Below, in pieces: positions 1 to 10,975 of a stretch of 64,000 nt of DNA; the first letter of the stretch is position 1, and the number at the start of each line of letters is the position of its first letter. The position numbers and the translations under genes are program-made. Origin of the DNA: Bacteroidaceae bacterium (GTDB taxonomy: Bacteria; Bacteroidota; Bacteroidia; Bacteroidales; Bacteroidaceae); the NCBI GenBank assembly GCA_017525235.1, contig JAFXTC010000060.1, positions 62,001-126,000 of the forward strand, given 5' to 3'. The notes beneath the pieces were generated by a model. That model saw nothing but the letters and a program-made list of their open reading frames with translations, searched no databases and was not told the DNA's origin.

Positions 1-1
1 G

Positions 2-3000
2 ATAGACAAGCGTCTATTTACTGGTGCGGCTACAACGGTGGATGCTGAAAAAATTAAACTGTCAGGTTTGGCAGATGTGAGCCGTTCTCTCGAAGGGCGT
101 GTCGCTGGTGTACAAGTGACTAATGTGTCAGGAACCTTTGGCGCTTCGCCTAAGATCCGAGTGCGTGGCGCAACTTCTATTTATGGTAATTCCAAACCAT
201 TGTGGGTGGTAGATGGCGTTATTTACGAGGACAATGTAGATGTAAGTGCCGATGATTTGGCTTCTGGTGATGCTAAGACACTGATATCTTCTGCTGTTGC
301 AGGTCTTAACTCAGACGATATAGAGTCATTTACTGTCCTGAAGGACGGTTCTGCCACTTCTATCTATGGTGCCAGAGCCATGGGTGGTGTAATTGTTGTA
401 ACTACAAAGAAAGGTTCAAAAGGCCGTGCGAGTGTTGGCTATACAGGTGAGTTGACGACTCGTTTTAAGCCCAGCTACAATGATTACAACATTATGAACT
501 CACAGGAGATTATGGGTGTTTATAAGGAAATGTATGATAAGGGATGGCTGCAATTGGATAATATGGTCAACGCCCAGAATACGGGTGTCTATGGATATAT
601 GTTCCAGCAGTTGCGTAAATACGATCCTGTAACCGGTACGTACGGTTTGCAAAACACAGAGGCAGCTCGTAATGCCTATCTTCAAGCAGCCGAATTCCGT
701 AACACAAACTGGTTCGACCTCTTGTTTACCAACAAGGTACAGCAAAATCACTCCGTTAGCATTTCTGGTGGTACAGAGAGATCGCAGAATTACTTCTCTA
801 TGTCTGTGCTTACTGATCCTGGTCAGTTTGTTAATCGTAGTATGGTGAACCGTTATACTTTCAACGGTAATACTGCTTATGACATATTAAAAGGTAAGAA
901 GTGGTGTGAAGTGCTTACTGTAAAATTGGCTGCACAGGGAAGTTATCGTAAGCAGGAGGCACCTGGTACGCTAGATCGTACTACCGATGTCGTGACAGGT
1001 GAAGTAAAGCGTGATTTTGACATCAATCCCTTCAGCTTTGCTATGAACACTAGTCGCTGTCTGGATCCTAATCTCAGATATACTCGCTTCTATACAGGTT
1101 TTAATATTTTTGATGAGCTGGAAAACAATTACAATGACATTCTGGTCACAGAGTTGATGTTCCGAGGTGAGTTGGAGTATAAACCCTTCAAGTGGTTGGG
1201 TTTGAACGGTCTTATATCTTCACGTATGTCGCATACTAACCGTCAGCACAATGTGATGGATAGGTCTAACCAGGCCAATGCCTATCGTGCTGGTGTTGAT
1301 GCGCAGGATGACAACTCCACAATCCGCGACAACAATAGTTTGCTATATACCGATCCCGATAATGAACTGGCCCTGCCCGAGTCAGTATTGCCTACCGGTG
1401 GTATTAAGTACCAGTATGACGACAAAATGCGCTCCAACAACTTCCGCTTTATGGCCAGTTACAATAATGTGTTCGTAGATAAAATTGGCAAAGAGCATAC
1501 GCTCAATGGTATGGTGGGAACTGAGTATTCTTCTGTTCGTCGTACAAATACGAAATGGACAGGTTGGGGTTATCAGTTCGAAAATGGCGGTATCACCTAC
1601 ACGCCGTATCTTTGGCTCAAGCAGATGAACGAGGAGAATACTGAATACTTTGGCGAATCGTATACTTTGACCAACACGTTGGCATACTATGGTCAGGTTA
1701 ATTACAACTATGACCAGCGTTATACATTTAATGGTACGTTGCGTTACGAAGGTACCAACCGTCTTGGTAAGAGCAATCAGAGCCGTTGGTTGCCTACATG
1801 GAATGTATCAGGGTCATGGGACGTTACCAATGAGAAGTTTATGGCGCGCACCAAGTCTTGGCTCTCACAACTAAAATTCCGAGCCAGTTACTCACTGACT
1901 GCCGATACGGGTCCATCATGGGTAACCAATGCAAATGCTATCTTCATGACCAAGAATTCTTGGCGTCCCTTTACCTCGGCTGCCGAGTCGCAGATTTATA
2001 TCAAGAACCTTGGTAACACTGAGTTGACCTATGAAAAGAAGCATGAATGGAACCTTGGTATAGATGTAAGTTTCCTAAAAGAACGCATCGCTTTGACTTT
2101 CGATATTTATGGTCGTAACAATTACGATTTGATTGGTCCCACCTATACTCAGGGTGCAGGTGGTGAGATTTTCAAATATGCCAATGTGGCAGATATGGAG
2201 TCTCATGGTATTGAACTCGGGCTTTCTACAGTTAATATTGATAAGGCTGGTTTTAAGTGGACTTCTGATTTTATTTTCTCTAAGGCTAAGAATAAGATTA
2301 CCTCTCTTAATGTGGCTAGCCGTGCCGTCGACTTGGTGACAGGTCAGGGTTATGCCATTGAGGGTTATCCCGTTCGTTCCATCTTTAGCTACCGATTTGC
2401 CGGGCTTAATTCTGAAGGCCTGCCTCAGGTTTATAATGAGCGTGGTCAAAAAACGGTTGGTGATGTAAACTTCCAGGAGACTGAGAACCTGAAGGATTTC
2501 CTCGTTTATGAAGGTCCTTCAGATCCTACCTTCTACGGCTCGTTCAACAACACTTTCAGTTATAAGAGCAAGAGTTGGGGAAGCCTCTCACTCGACCTCT
2601 ATATCACTTATTCTGGTGGTAACGTCGTACGTTTGGATCCTGTCTTCTCTTCTTCATATAGCGACCTTTCGGCATTGCCTCGCGAGTTCAAGAATCGTTG
2701 GATGGTAGCTGGCGATGAGGCTGTGACTAATATTCCAACGATAGCATCACGCGTTCAGGTTGACCGCTATAGTAGTACAACGTTGCGTACGGCATACAAC
2801 GCCTACAATTACTCTACAGAGCGTATTGCTAAGGGTGATTTTATCCGCCTGAAGGAAGTTGCCCTTACTTATATCTTGCCCGATAACTGGCTGAAGAAGA
2901 CGTTCATCAGTCGTGCTTCTGTGAAGTTGGCTGCTACGAACCTTTGCCTGCTCTATGCAGACAAGAAACTGAACGGACAAGACCCAGAGTTCATTAATTC

Positions 3001-3061
3001 CGGCGGTGTGGCTGCACCTATCTCCAAGCAGTTTACTGCTACGATACGTCTGGGCTTTTAA
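2..3061 (+). CDS. SusC/RagA-type TonB-dependent outer-membrane transporter (5' partial)
   Basis: The reading frame is open to the left edge, so the true start, signal peptide and probable carboxypeptidase-like N-terminal domain lie outside the window. The visible part begins in the plug region: the [13 protein letters not shown] stretch, then [17 protein letters not shown] and [19 protein letters not shown] are classic SusC/RagA plug signatures. The remaining roughly 850 residues alternate aromatic beta strands and end in ATIRLGF with a terminal Phe, as expected for a 22-strand barrel. It should import a bulky nutrient through the outer membrane with energy from TonB. It is followed by a SusD partner, a zinc metallohydrolase lipoprotein and a DUF4302 lipoprotein, a set that suggests peptide or protein-derived substrate uptake rather than glycan; that substrate is inference. 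Confidence 0.95.
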   Translation: MDKRLFTGAATTVDAEKIKLSGLADVSRSLEGRVAGVQVTNVSGTFGASPKIRVRGATSIYGNSKPLWVVDGVIYEDNVDVSADDLASGDAKTLISSAVAGLNSDDIESFTVLKDGSATSIYGARAMGGVIVVTTKKGSKGRASVGYTGELTTRFKPSYNDYNIMNSQEIMGVYKEMYDKGWLQLDNMVNAQNTGVYGYMFQQLRKYDPVTGTYGLQNTEAARNAYLQAAEFRNTNWFDLLFTNKVQQNHSVSISGGTERSQNYFSMSVLTDPGQFVNRSMVNRYTFNGNTAYDILKGKKWCEVLTVKLAAQGSYRKQEAPGTLDRTTDVVTGEVKRDFDINPFSFAMNTSRCLDPNLRYTRFYTGFNIFDELENNYNDILVTELMFRGELEYKPFKWLGLNGLISSRMSHTNRQHNVMDRSNQANAYRAGVDAQDDNSTIRDNNSLLYTDPDNELALPESVLPTGGIKYQYDDKMRSNNFRFMASYNNVFVDKIGKEHTLNGMVGTEYSSVRRTNTKWTGWGYQFENGGITYTPYLWLKQMNEENTEYFGESYTLTNTLAYYGQVNYNYDQRYTFNGTLRYEGTNRLGKSNQSRWLPTWNVSGSWDVTNEKFMARTKSWLSQLKFRASYSLTADTGPSWVTNANAIFMTKNSWRPFTSAAESQIYIKNLGNTELTYEKKHEWNLGIDVSFLKERIALTFDIYGRNNYDLIGPTYTQGAGGEIFKYANVADMESHGIELGLSTVNIDKAGFKWTSDFIFSKAKNKITSLNVASRAVDLVTGQGYAIEGYPVRSIFSYRFAGLNSEGLPQVYNERGQKTVGDVNFQETENLKDFLVYEGPSDPTFYGSFNNTFSYKSKSWGSLSLDLYITYSGGNVVRLDPVFSSSYSDLSALPREFKNRWMVAGDEAVTNIPTIASRVQVDRYSSTTLRTAYNAYNYSTERIAKGDFIRLKEVALTYILPDNWLKKTFISRASVKLAATNLCLLYADKKLNGQDPEFINSGGVAAPISKQFTATIRLGF

Positions 3062-3128
3062 GTGAAGAGTAAAGAATGAAGAGAGAATAATTACTACCGC
3101 TATGGGTAGAACAACGAAATACGAAATT

Positions 3129-4895
3129 ATGAAAAATATTAATAACTATATAACATGGATACGGAAAGTAAGCATGAATTATATGGGTTTGCTTGGTGTT
3201 GCAATCTTCATTGTTCATTCTTCACTCTTCGTTTCCTGTACGGCACTTGATGAGGCTCCCGACAACCGAACAGAAATTAATTCGGTAGATAAAGTAAGAC
3301 AGTTGCTTACGTCGGGTTATCCTGCTGCTGTGCCTGCAGTCATCTGCGAACTCAGTGGAGACAATCTAGTTGACAATAATGTTTGCGTTCCTGCCACGCA
3401 CAATGGCGCTTTCGCAAACTTCCATGATCAGGCATATGAGTGGAAAGACATTAATAACTATAGTACAGGCGAGGATGATACTCCTTATGCTGTCTGGGAG
3501 ACATACTATCAGGGCATAGCCGTAGCTAACCATGCTATTGAAGCGATGCTTCAGATGAGTAAAGACCCAGCAAAAGATCGCGATTTGGCTCATTCTTGGG
3601 GCGAAGCTCACCTCTTGCGCGCCTATCTTCATTTTGTGCTGGTAAATGTGTTTGCCGAGGCTTATAAGGACGAGACACAGAGTGCTAACGATGCAGGTAT
3701 TCCTTATGTAACCGAAGTAGAGCGTACTGTTAATGTGGATTATAGTGACCCCAAGTTCCGCAAGAGTGTTGCTGAGGTCTATCGTCTCATAGAAGAGGAT
3801 ATTTTAGAGGGTATCGACCTGATTGATGATTCCAAGTATAAAGTCCCTGCCTACCACTTCAACCGAAATGCCGCCAACGCTTTGGCTGCACGCTATTACC
3901 TCTACAAACGTAACTATGAGGAGTGTGTGAAGTATGCGACAGCGGCTTTGGGAACCAATCCTGCCTCTTCTTTACGTAAATGGGCGAATATGAGTTCCAA
4001 TACCATCAACACCTTGCTCAATGACTACAATGACGAGACCGCTCCCTGCAACTACCTGCTACAGGCAACTAATTCGTTGTTTGACCGTATGCTTTCGGCT
4101 TGTCGTTATGCCATTAATAAGGGTAGCGAAGCAGATAAAGTTGATAATACAAAGGATATTCTTTACGAGGGCGGAGGTCCCAACTGGAGCAGTCGGCTTA
4201 AGGCTTTCGATGGTAAAATCTATCGTTGGGGCGCCGGCTCGGAATATGGTTCTTGGCTTTTCCGCATATATGAGTACTTTGAGTATGAGGACAAGATAGC
4301 CGGTATTGGCTACGTTCACATCATTTATCAGCCTTTCACGGCCGAGGAAACGTTACTTTGCCGTGCAGAAGCTGAGATTTATCTGGGACAGACGGATAAA
4401 GCCTTAGCTGACTTGGGATTCTGGACAGCCTCTCATATGGTAGACGAACCGCTTACACAGAGTGGTATCAACAGGTGGTATAAAGGTGAAGCATCGAAGA
4501 ACATTTATGTAAGTGAACTTCATCCCACGGACATGAGTTCTGAGTGGAAATATGATGAATTGTCTGACGATGCTAAGCGCATGATAGACTGTGTTCTCCA
4601 TTTCCGTCGTATAGAGACCATGTTCGAGGGCTTGCGCTGGTTTGATATCAAGCGCTATGGTATCACCGTACATCATGCTTATCGCAGACCCAATGAGGAC
4701 AATATTCATCATGATTATCTTCGTTGGGACGATCCCCGTCGTGTTCTGCAAATTCCACAGAATGTAATAGATGCAGGTTATCCTTCCAGCAACCGACAGA
4801 AGTCAATCGATGGTCAGAGTGACAACTTGAAGATTTTACCTGTGTTGGCTGATCACGAACCAAAAGGCAATGACCTGGAGCAAAACGCTAACTAA
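3129..4895 (+). CDS. SusD/RagB-family substrate-binding lipoprotein
   Basis: This is the surface lipoprotein partner of the preceding SusC transporter; it caps the barrel and captures substrate. The ATG at 3129 is preferred over the upstream ATG at 3102 because it places a basic start (MKNINNY) before a hydrophobic segment and a lipobox ending FVSC. Downstream the protein has the alpha-helical, TPR-rich character of SusD, including AEAHLLRAYLHFVLVNVF and a C-terminal RRIETMFEGLRWFDIKRYG segment typical of the RagB/SusD C-terminal domain. Length (588 residues) is usual. One oddity: the DNA coding for the signal peptide (about 3205-3240) consists of the CATTCTTCACTCTTC repeat that elsewhere lies between genes. 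The gap to susC is short, so both are in one operon. Confidence 0.93.
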   Translation: MKNINNYITWIRKVSMNYMGLLGVAIFIVHSSLFVSCTALDEAPDNRTEINSVDKVRQLLTSGYPAAVPAVICELSGDNLVDNNVCVPATHNGAFANFHDQAYEWKDINNYSTGEDDTPYAVWETYYQGIAVANHAIEAMLQMSKDPAKDRDLAHSWGEAHLLRAYLHFVLVNVFAEAYKDETQSANDAGIPYVTEVERTVNVDYSDPKFRKSVAEVYRLIEEDILEGIDLIDDSKYKVPAYHFNRNAANALAARYYLYKRNYEECVKYATAALGTNPASSLRKWANMSSNTINTLLNDYNDETAPCNYLLQATNSLFDRMLSACRYAINKGSEADKVDNTKDILYEGGGPNWSSRLKAFDGKIYRWGAGSEYGSWLFRIYEYFEYEDKIAGIGYVHIIYQPFTAEETLLCRAEAEIYLGQTDKALADLGFWTASHMVDEPLTQSGINRWYKGEASKNIYVSELHPTDMSSEWKYDELSDDAKRMIDCVLHFRRIETMFEGLRWFDIKRYGITVHHAYRRPNEDNIHHDYLRWDDPRRVLQIPQNVIDAGYPSSNRQKSIDGQSDNLKILPVLADHEPKGNDLEQNAN

Positions 4896-4912
4896 TAAAC
4901 TTGAGGTAGAAA

Positions 4913-6178
4913 ATGAAAAAGTTTATATATATAATAGGTATAGCAGCTGTTGTTGCTGCATTCTCCTCTTGTCGTAACAATGATGATTTCACAGAATCTA
5001 TCTTCGACACCACAGTACCTGATGTTGATTCAACAAAAACAACATATGAGTTCGACCAGTGGCTATACGATAATTTCGTAGTGCCCTATAATGTTGAGAT
5101 AAAGTACCGTTTCGATTTGTCGGCTTCCGACCTGAATTTCCAGTTGACGCCTGCCGACTACAACCGTTCGCAGCTCTTGGCACATTTCATCAGATATCTG
5201 TTCTATGATGTTTATACCAAGTATGCTGGTGATGACTTCATGAAAATGTATGGTCCCCGTATCTTCAATTTCATCGGTTCATCTGGCTATAGTCCCACTA
5301 CGGGTACCGAAGTACTGGGTACTGCATCAGGTGGTGTAAAGATTACCCTTTATAACGTCAACGAGATGAAGCCTTATTCTAACGGTGTTACCTATAAGGG
5401 CGAGGATATTAGTGTACTCAATGAAAGGTATTTCCATACCATGCACCACGAATTCTCTCATATTCTCCACCAGACCAAGTCATATCCTGTAACTTTTGGA
5501 CAGGTGACTTCTGGTAGTTATGACCCCATTAACTGGCAAGATCGCGACTCTGTCTGGACACATCAGCACGGCTATGTTACACACTATGCCTCTTCTGCTA
5601 CTTTCGAGGACTTTGTGGAAACGCTTTCTTGTATCATTACCGATAGCAAGCATCGTTGGATGAACCGCATCATCAATGCGGCTTCTATGGGTGTCCGTCA
5701 GGGCGACAAGGAAGATATTCTTGAACTTATTGATTCTCTTGATATTAATCTGGATGCTCCCAAATCTCATTGGAACAACTTTACGCTTTACGAAGAGTCA
5801 GAGTACAACGACCAAACAGACCAGTACGACCCAACGAATCGTTATGTACTCGATGAACATCGTCTCATTGGTGACAAAACCACCCATCAGTATCAAGTAG
5901 TTAATAAAGCGGCAGATGCTTACGTCGATCAATACAAATACAAAGAGTATCGCAAATTTACATCGTTCAAGGACGACTTCCTGCCATGGGTAAAGATATC
6001 TTCCGACGAAGACCTGACAGGTATCAACTCATTGCTGAAGAAACTGGATATTGCAACAAAATGGTACACTGAAAAATGGGGACTCCGCGCTTTCACGCTT
6101 CGTCGTGAAGTGGAAGATCGTCAGAACAGGATTAACGATTTCATCAAGAATGAAGTCACCGTATACGAGCTAAAATAA
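4913..6178 (+). CDS. Substrate-import-associated zinc metallohydrolase lipoprotein (HExxH)
   Basis: The protein starts MKKFIYIIGIAAVVAAFSSC, a lipoprotein signal with the acylated Cys at residue 20. A zinc-binding HEFSH motif lies at about residues 179-183 inside the segment FHTMHHEFSHILHQ. This matches the family of putative zinc-binding metallopeptidase lipoproteins (Peptidase_Mx1-like, 'LP_HExxH_w_tonB') that are found next to SusC/SusD pairs. It probably processes a peptide substrate at the cell surface before uptake. The gene starts 17 bases after susD and ends about 10 bases before the DUF4302 gene, so it belongs to the same operon. The family assignment is from recalled signatures; proteolytic activity is inference. 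Confidence 0.88.
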   Translation: MKKFIYIIGIAAVVAAFSSCRNNDDFTESIFDTTVPDVDSTKTTYEFDQWLYDNFVVPYNVEIKYRFDLSASDLNFQLTPADYNRSQLLAHFIRYLFYDVYTKYAGDDFMKMYGPRIFNFIGSSGYSPTTGTEVLGTASGGVKITLYNVNEMKPYSNGVTYKGEDISVLNERYFHTMHHEFSHILHQTKSYPVTFGQVTSGSYDPINWQDRDSVWTHQHGYVTHYASSATFEDFVETLSCIITDSKHRWMNRIINAASMGVRQGDKEDILELIDSLDINLDAPKSHWNNFTLYEESEYNDQTDQYDPTNRYVLDEHRLIGDKTTHQYQVVNKAADAYVDQYKYKEYRKFTSFKDDFLPWVKISSDEDLTGINSLLKKLDIATKWYTEKWGLRAFTLRREVEDRQNRINDFIKNEVTVYELK

Positions 6179-6187
6179 CGCTAAAGA

Positions 6188-7540
6188 ATGATTATGATGA
6201 AGAATAACATAAAATATGTTGTGGTGGGTGTGGCGTTAGCTACCGTTGCACTCGTCAGTTGTTCCCAATTTCAGGAAGATGCTCTTTTTGATGAGAGTGC
6301 AGCCTTGCGCGTCGAGCACAATGCAGATAAGTTGCAAGAGATATTGGTGGATGCGCCTCAGGGCTGGGTGATGCAGTATTACACAGGTAAAGGTGCTGCC
6401 GTTTTTGAGGGATTCAACCTTTTTGCCAAGTTTGAGAAGGGCGGAAAGGTGACGTTGGCTGGCAATCATCGTTTTCTGCGTGACGGCAATGCCAATAAGT
6501 ATACCGAGGCAAGCAGTCTCTATGAATTGATTCGCGAGGATGGTTTGGTATTGGCATTCAATATCTGGAACGACATTCTTACTCCATTTGTTGACCCTGT
6601 AGGCTACTGGGCAGCACCCGAATATCTGGTAAAGGATGGTGTTGGTATGCAGGGTGATCAGAATCTGGTGGTAACCTTCATGAGCGAGAATGAGGTTATT
6701 TTCCGTGGCGAACGTTACAGTGCCCAAATCAGAATGGTAAAGGCTGACCGTGACTGGCAGACCTACATCAGTGACACAGAGGCCGCAAAGTCTCTTTTTG
6801 TAAATGAAGATGACACTCTCAGCTCTTATTATATCACAGCAGGAACGGATACCATGTATTGTGTGGGTCTGCAGGCTGGACGTTACCGTATCTCTGAGCG
6901 TATAAAGGATCCTTTGAAGGTGGACTCTGTTTCTTGCTGCTTTACACCCACAGGATTCCGTAACGAACTTGTTGACACACTTGGAGGACATCTCTTCCAG
7001 GAGTTTACGTTTAACGAAGACAGCACAGCGCTTGTCAATGAAGATGGTACCGTCCGTATTATTGCTACTTGGGACACATATTTGACCAATAGGGAAAAAA
7101 TTATGTGGATGGATAATGAGTCTATGTCCGAGAATTTGAGCGTGTTGTTTACAGACATAAATACTGCGATGAAAGCTTACAACAAGAATTATTCTGTTCT
7201 TCGTATTGGAATCGGAAAGTCTCAGACTCAGGAAGGAAAGAATAGCCAAAAGGGTTTGGTCTTGGAGGTGAAGACATCAAGGACGGGTCGATTGAAAGCC
7301 GGCATGGCAATGACACGTAACGTACCAGCAATGGGACAGATGACCATCACATGTGCAGAAGATGCCAAACTCGATAACGAGATGAATAAATTCAATTCTG
7401 CAGTGATTAAAGCTGTTCGTGCATTTGGCGCAGCTTTGTCAGGCACATATCAGATGAGCCCCAACAGTAATTTTATTCCTACATCAGTCTTGTTCCAGTC
7501 ACTTGACGGGGAAACAACCTTCAGGCTTGTTTCAGATTGA
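6188..7540 (+). CDS. DUF4302-type lipoprotein
   Basis: This 450-residue protein has a lipoprotein signal with the Cys at about residue 25 (ATVALVSC) followed by SQFQEDALFDESAALRVE, which is characteristic of DUF4302 lipoproteins. The family occurs in Bacteroidetes SusC/SusD loci together with the HExxH lipoprotein, and its function is not known. The start may be the ATG at 6188 or the in-frame ATG at 6194 (both precede KNNIKYVVVG); the choice does not change the signal peptide much. It is the last of four co-directional genes with tiny gaps, so it is expected to be a surface or periplasmic accessory of the uptake system. A long antisense open frame across it is judged spurious. Confidence 0.85.
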   Translation: MIMMKNNIKYVVVGVALATVALVSCSQFQEDALFDESAALRVEHNADKLQEILVDAPQGWVMQYYTGKGAAVFEGFNLFAKFEKGGKVTLAGNHRFLRDGNANKYTEASSLYELIREDGLVLAFNIWNDILTPFVDPVGYWAAPEYLVKDGVGMQGDQNLVVTFMSENEVIFRGERYSAQIRMVKADRDWQTYISDTEAAKSLFVNEDDTLSSYYITAGTDTMYCVGLQAGRYRISERIKDPLKVDSVSCCFTPTGFRNELVDTLGGHLFQEFTFNEDSTALVNEDGTVRIIATWDTYLTNREKIMWMDNESMSENLSVLFTDINTAMKAYNKNYSVLRIGIGKSQTQEGKNSQKGLVLEVKTSRTGRLKAGMAMTRNVPAMGQMTITCAEDAKLDNEMNKFNSAVIKAVRAFGAALSGTYQMSPNSNFIPTSVLFQSLDGETTFRLVSD

Positions 7541-7612
7541 TAAAACATAATAGAATATATTATTTAGAATCTTTATTAACTCTTATTTTTTTTAACTTTA
7601 ATAATTTGCATT

Positions 7613-10600
7613 ATGAGGATTAAGAATTTTACTCTTATGTTATTGGCGCTCCTCTTTTCGGTTGCAGGCTTCGCACAGAAGTCCTTCCCCGTAAAGAAGG
7701 ATATTGCCTTCAATCGCACAGTGCAGGTTCAGACATCGGTTAAGCAAACCAATCTCTTGCCTGCTCTTCCAGTACAGAACAGAAATATTTCTGCTGTGCG
7801 TACTGTTGCTAAGGCTCCTGCAAAAGCTGCAGAAGTTGTAACTCCTCCAGAAGATGGAGAGGTAGAGTATTTTACTTTGTCAGGTACAGTTTATACTCAA
7901 AGCGCTGCTTCTGTTACTCGTACCGTAAAGGTTGTTTGGGATGGTGATGACGATGTTTACATTTCTGGTCTAAGTTATTACATTCCAGATGCTTTTGTAA
8001 AAGGCACCTTTGTTGATGATGAGACAGTAGTTTTTGCTGCAGGTCAGTACATGGGTAATGTTGGTGCAGATATCTATTTTGGAGGTTATGGCGATGGCGT
8101 TTTATCAGATGTTGTGGCTTCATTTAATGATGAAACGTACTCGTTTACATTCGACGGTTACATTTTGGATAATGGGGATCCTCAGAAATTGGGCTTTTAT
8201 GCTTACTTTATTCCTGGTCTGACAATTTCTCCATTGGAAGGCCCCCTAGAGATTCCTGTTGAGATACCAAATGATTTGAAGATTGAGACGTATGCATATT
8301 CGGCTTATGACTATTTCGAAGATGGCGCTGATGTTTCTGGTAATTTGAAAATTGGTTTCTATGGCGAGGATGTATACATTCAGGGTATGTCTGATGATTA
8401 CCCAGAAGCTTGGATAAAGGGTACCTTCGTGAATGACACCACAATATCCTTCCCTTCTGGTCAGTTGTTGACTGATAAAACAAGTTTGTATTTTATTTCT
8501 ATTAATGATAACTTTGATATAGTAGATGAATACATTCTTATTTATGAGCCAGAGACAGGTATTTTTAAAGAAGGGCCTTATGCTCCTATGATTAATGCCT
8601 ATAAGGATAAGTTAGAGGCTTCTGTTTGGCAGTTCTATTATGGCTACGAGATTAAGAAGATTACCGAGAAAGCTGCAACGCCTGGCATGTCTTTAATTTC
8701 TGCTGTGAAATTTTCAACTGGTGGCGATATCCTAGAGTTTAATTTAGCTAAGGTTGACACAGAAGGCGAAGGTCTGGTAGTTGATAAATTGGCTTATAAA
8801 CTATATTATCAGACAGAGGGTGGAGATATTGTTCCCGTTACTTTCTCTAAGGATTTATATAAGAATCTGGAGGAAGATGCTACGGAAATTCCTGCTTCGT
8901 TCGGTGATGATTATGACTTCTATTCTAGTTTTGTATATCTTAACATGGAGCATAGCTCTTGGGAAATGATTGGTATTCAAGGCATATATTATGGTGGTGG
9001 TGAACGTAATGAGTCTGAGATTGCTTGGTACACACCTACATGGCCACAAACCATTACTCTGCCAGAGGCTCTGAAGGATAAGGTGACAGAACATACATTC
9101 AAGGGCGAAACAAAGACTCGTAGTGGTAATGTGCCATTCGAAAAAACTGTTGGTATAGCATTCGATGGTGATGATATGTACATCCGTGGTGTTGGCGATA
9201 CAGATGAAACAGCATGGGTAAAGGGTACCAAGGTTGATACAGATTCTTACGTATTCCCCAAGGGTCAAACCATGGGTATTTATGGAAGTGGAGAAAACAG
9301 CTATCGTCTTTTCTTTGTGGGCACCGGTTCTGATGGAATTTCTGATATTGTGCTGAAGATTGATGCTGCCAATGGCGTTTATGTGTTTGAGGGTGATTTC
9401 TTGGAGAATGCCGACTACACAGATAAATCGTATTATCTCAATTATTTCAACGCTGGTGCAACCATTTCTATTGCTGAGGCACAGGAAGAGGTACCTGAAC
9501 TTGTTGTTGTACCTGAAGGTCTGAAGACAGAGTCTTGGACATTCTCTGCAACAGAATATAATGGTCCTGCTGTAGCCAAGAATGTAAATGTCGGCTTCGA
9601 TGGTGATGATGTTTATGTTCAAGGTCTGTCTTCTTATTTGCCTGATGCATGGGTAAAGGGTACGTTGGAAGATGGCTTGGTTACTTTTGCTGCCGGTCAG
9701 TATTTAGGAAGTTATGGGGGGCAAGACCTGTGGTTCATTGGTTTCAATATCGAGCGCTTTGCTGTTCAGGACTTTGTTATGACGTACGATTCTGAGACAG
9801 CTACGCTGGCCAGTTCAGTTGTAGAGGATATTCTTGGCATCAATGCTTACAAGGCTAAGGTTCAGGCTTCTCTGTATGAGATGTATCAGGATGTTAAGAT
9901 CAAGATGATTACGGAGAAGGCTGCTACTCCAGCAACTCCTTCTGTAAACAACATGAACTTCTCTTATTATGGTGATATTATTGAATTCAACATTCCCATG
10001 AAGGATGTTGATGGTGATGGTCTTATTGAAAACTTGCTTTCATACAAGCTTTATTACGATAATGGCGATGGTGAACCACAGGTAATTACATTTACCAAAG
10101 ACCTTTACACGAAGTTGGAGAATGATATGACAGAAATTCCTTATGGATTCCTTGATAACACAGACGAAGAGGGTAATCCCGAGGGTTACGACTTCTATCC
10201 TTCTTCTGTATATCTGAATATGGAGCACAATACTTGGAAGCGTGTTGGTATACAGACTATTTACATTGGTGGCGGTGAAAGCCATGCATCAGAGATTGGC
10301 TGGTACACCATCACATGGCCTCAGGTTGTCTCTCTTCCCGATGGTGCAGAGGTTAAGCTTTACGACTTCACAGGTGAATACTATACCAGAAATGGCAATG
10401 TTGAGTTCAACAAGGCAGTGCACGTTGCTATGGCAGGCGATGATGTATTTATTCAGGGTGTAGGTAGTAGAGACGAAGAGACATGGATTAAGGGTACAAA
10501 GACATCAGAAGACACTTATACCTTTGTTAAAGGACAATATTTAGGTTTTTATGAGGGTAGTCAGCCAAGTGATAATTCATTCCTCTTCTTGATGGGTTAC

Positions 10601-10891
10601 AACTCTACTCTTGGTGTATTGGATGTTAAAATGAAGTACGATGCTGCAACCAATACATTCACAGCTACTACAGATATTGTTGAGAATGCCGATTATACAG
10701 ACAAGCTGTATTATCTTACCCGCATCAATGCCGGTGCAAAGATTCAGCCTGCTTCTGAGGATGCTATCTCAACAGTTGTTGCAGAGACAGAAGAGAATGG
10801 TAGCGTTCGTCACAACATTGCTGGTCAGCGCGTAAGTGCTAACTTCAAGGGCATTGTTATAAAGAACGGTCAGAAGTTCTTCCAGAAGTAA
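7613..10891 (+). CDS. Large secreted protein of repeated beta modules with a sorting-like C-terminus
   Basis: The protein has 1092 residues and a Sec signal peptide (MRIKNFTLMLLALLFSVAGFAQ). The rest is repetitive. A module of about 120 residues, recognisable by GDDVYIQGL...AWVKGT...GQYLG, occurs five times (starting near residues 85, 225, 490, 635 and 920). After the second and the fourth copy comes a different module beginning INAYK.K..AS and containing KITEKAATP and FVYLNMEH. The order is therefore (A-A-B)-(A-A-B)-A. The last about 35 residues (HNIAGQRVSANFKGIVIKN...) resemble the C-terminal tails of proteins exported by the type IX (Por) system in Prevotella. The function is unknown; a surface adhesin or binding protein is a reasonable guess. 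It follows the uptake operon by 72 bases and is followed by a terminator. Confidence 0.85.
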   Translation: MRIKNFTLMLLALLFSVAGFAQKSFPVKKDIAFNRTVQVQTSVKQTNLLPALPVQNRNISAVRTVAKAPAKAAEVVTPPEDGEVEYFTLSGTVYTQSAASVTRTVKVVWDGDDDVYISGLSYYIPDAFVKGTFVDDETVVFAAGQYMGNVGADIYFGGYGDGVLSDVVASFNDETYSFTFDGYILDNGDPQKLGFYAYFIPGLTISPLEGPLEIPVEIPNDLKIETYAYSAYDYFEDGADVSGNLKIGFYGEDVYIQGMSDDYPEAWIKGTFVNDTTISFPSGQLLTDKTSLYFISINDNFDIVDEYILIYEPETGIFKEGPYAPMINAYKDKLEASVWQFYYGYEIKKITEKAATPGMSLISAVKFSTGGDILEFNLAKVDTEGEGLVVDKLAYKLYYQTEGGDIVPVTFSKDLYKNLEEDATEIPASFGDDYDFYSSFVYLNMEHSSWEMIGIQGIYYGGGERNESEIAWYTPTWPQTITLPEALKDKVTEHTFKGETKTRSGNVPFEKTVGIAFDGDDMYIRGVGDTDETAWVKGTKVDTDSYVFPKGQTMGIYGSGENSYRLFFVGTGSDGISDIVLKIDAANGVYVFEGDFLENADYTDKSYYLNYFNAGATISIAEAQEEVPELVVVPEGLKTESWTFSATEYNGPAVAKNVNVGFDGDDVYVQGLSSYLPDAWVKGTLEDGLVTFAAGQYLGSYGGQDLWFIGFNIERFAVQDFVMTYDSETATLASSVVEDILGINAYKAKVQASLYEMYQDVKIKMITEKAATPATPSVNNMNFSYYGDIIEFNIPMKDVDGDGLIENLLSYKLYYDNGDGEPQVITFTKDLYTKLENDMTEIPYGFLDNTDEEGNPEGYDFYPSSVYLNMEHNTWKRVGIQTIYIGGGESHASEIGWYTITWPQVVSLPDGAEVKLYDFTGEYYTRNGNVEFNKAVHVAMAGDDVFIQGVGSRDEETWIKGTKTSEDTYTFVKGQYLGFYEGSQPSDNSFLFLMGYNSTLGVLDVKMKYDAATNTFTATTDIVENADYTDKLYYLTRINAGAKIQPASEDAISTVVAETEENGSVRHNIAGQRVSANFKGIVIKNGQKFFQK

Positions 10892-10916
10892 TATACTTTA
10901 AAACTCTATAATTAAT

Positions 10917-10944
10917 AAGCCCGGCCAAATGGTCGGGCTTATTT
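10917..10944. terminator. Intrinsic terminator between the repeat protein and glmS
   Basis: An inverted repeat with 10-base arms (AAGCCCGGCC at 10917-10926 and GGTCGGGCTT at 10931-10940, one G-T pair) has a four-base AAAT loop and is followed by ATTT. It sits between two convergent genes and may serve both. Confidence 0.75.
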
Positions 10945-10975
10945 ACTTTGTATGACGATGAAATAAATGAAACCT

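Noticed and set aside
6236..7249. A 337-codon open frame on the minus strand
   Set aside because: It lies fully antisense to the DUF4302 gene, lacks a sensible N-terminus and shows no domain; the plus strand has signal peptide and family motifs.
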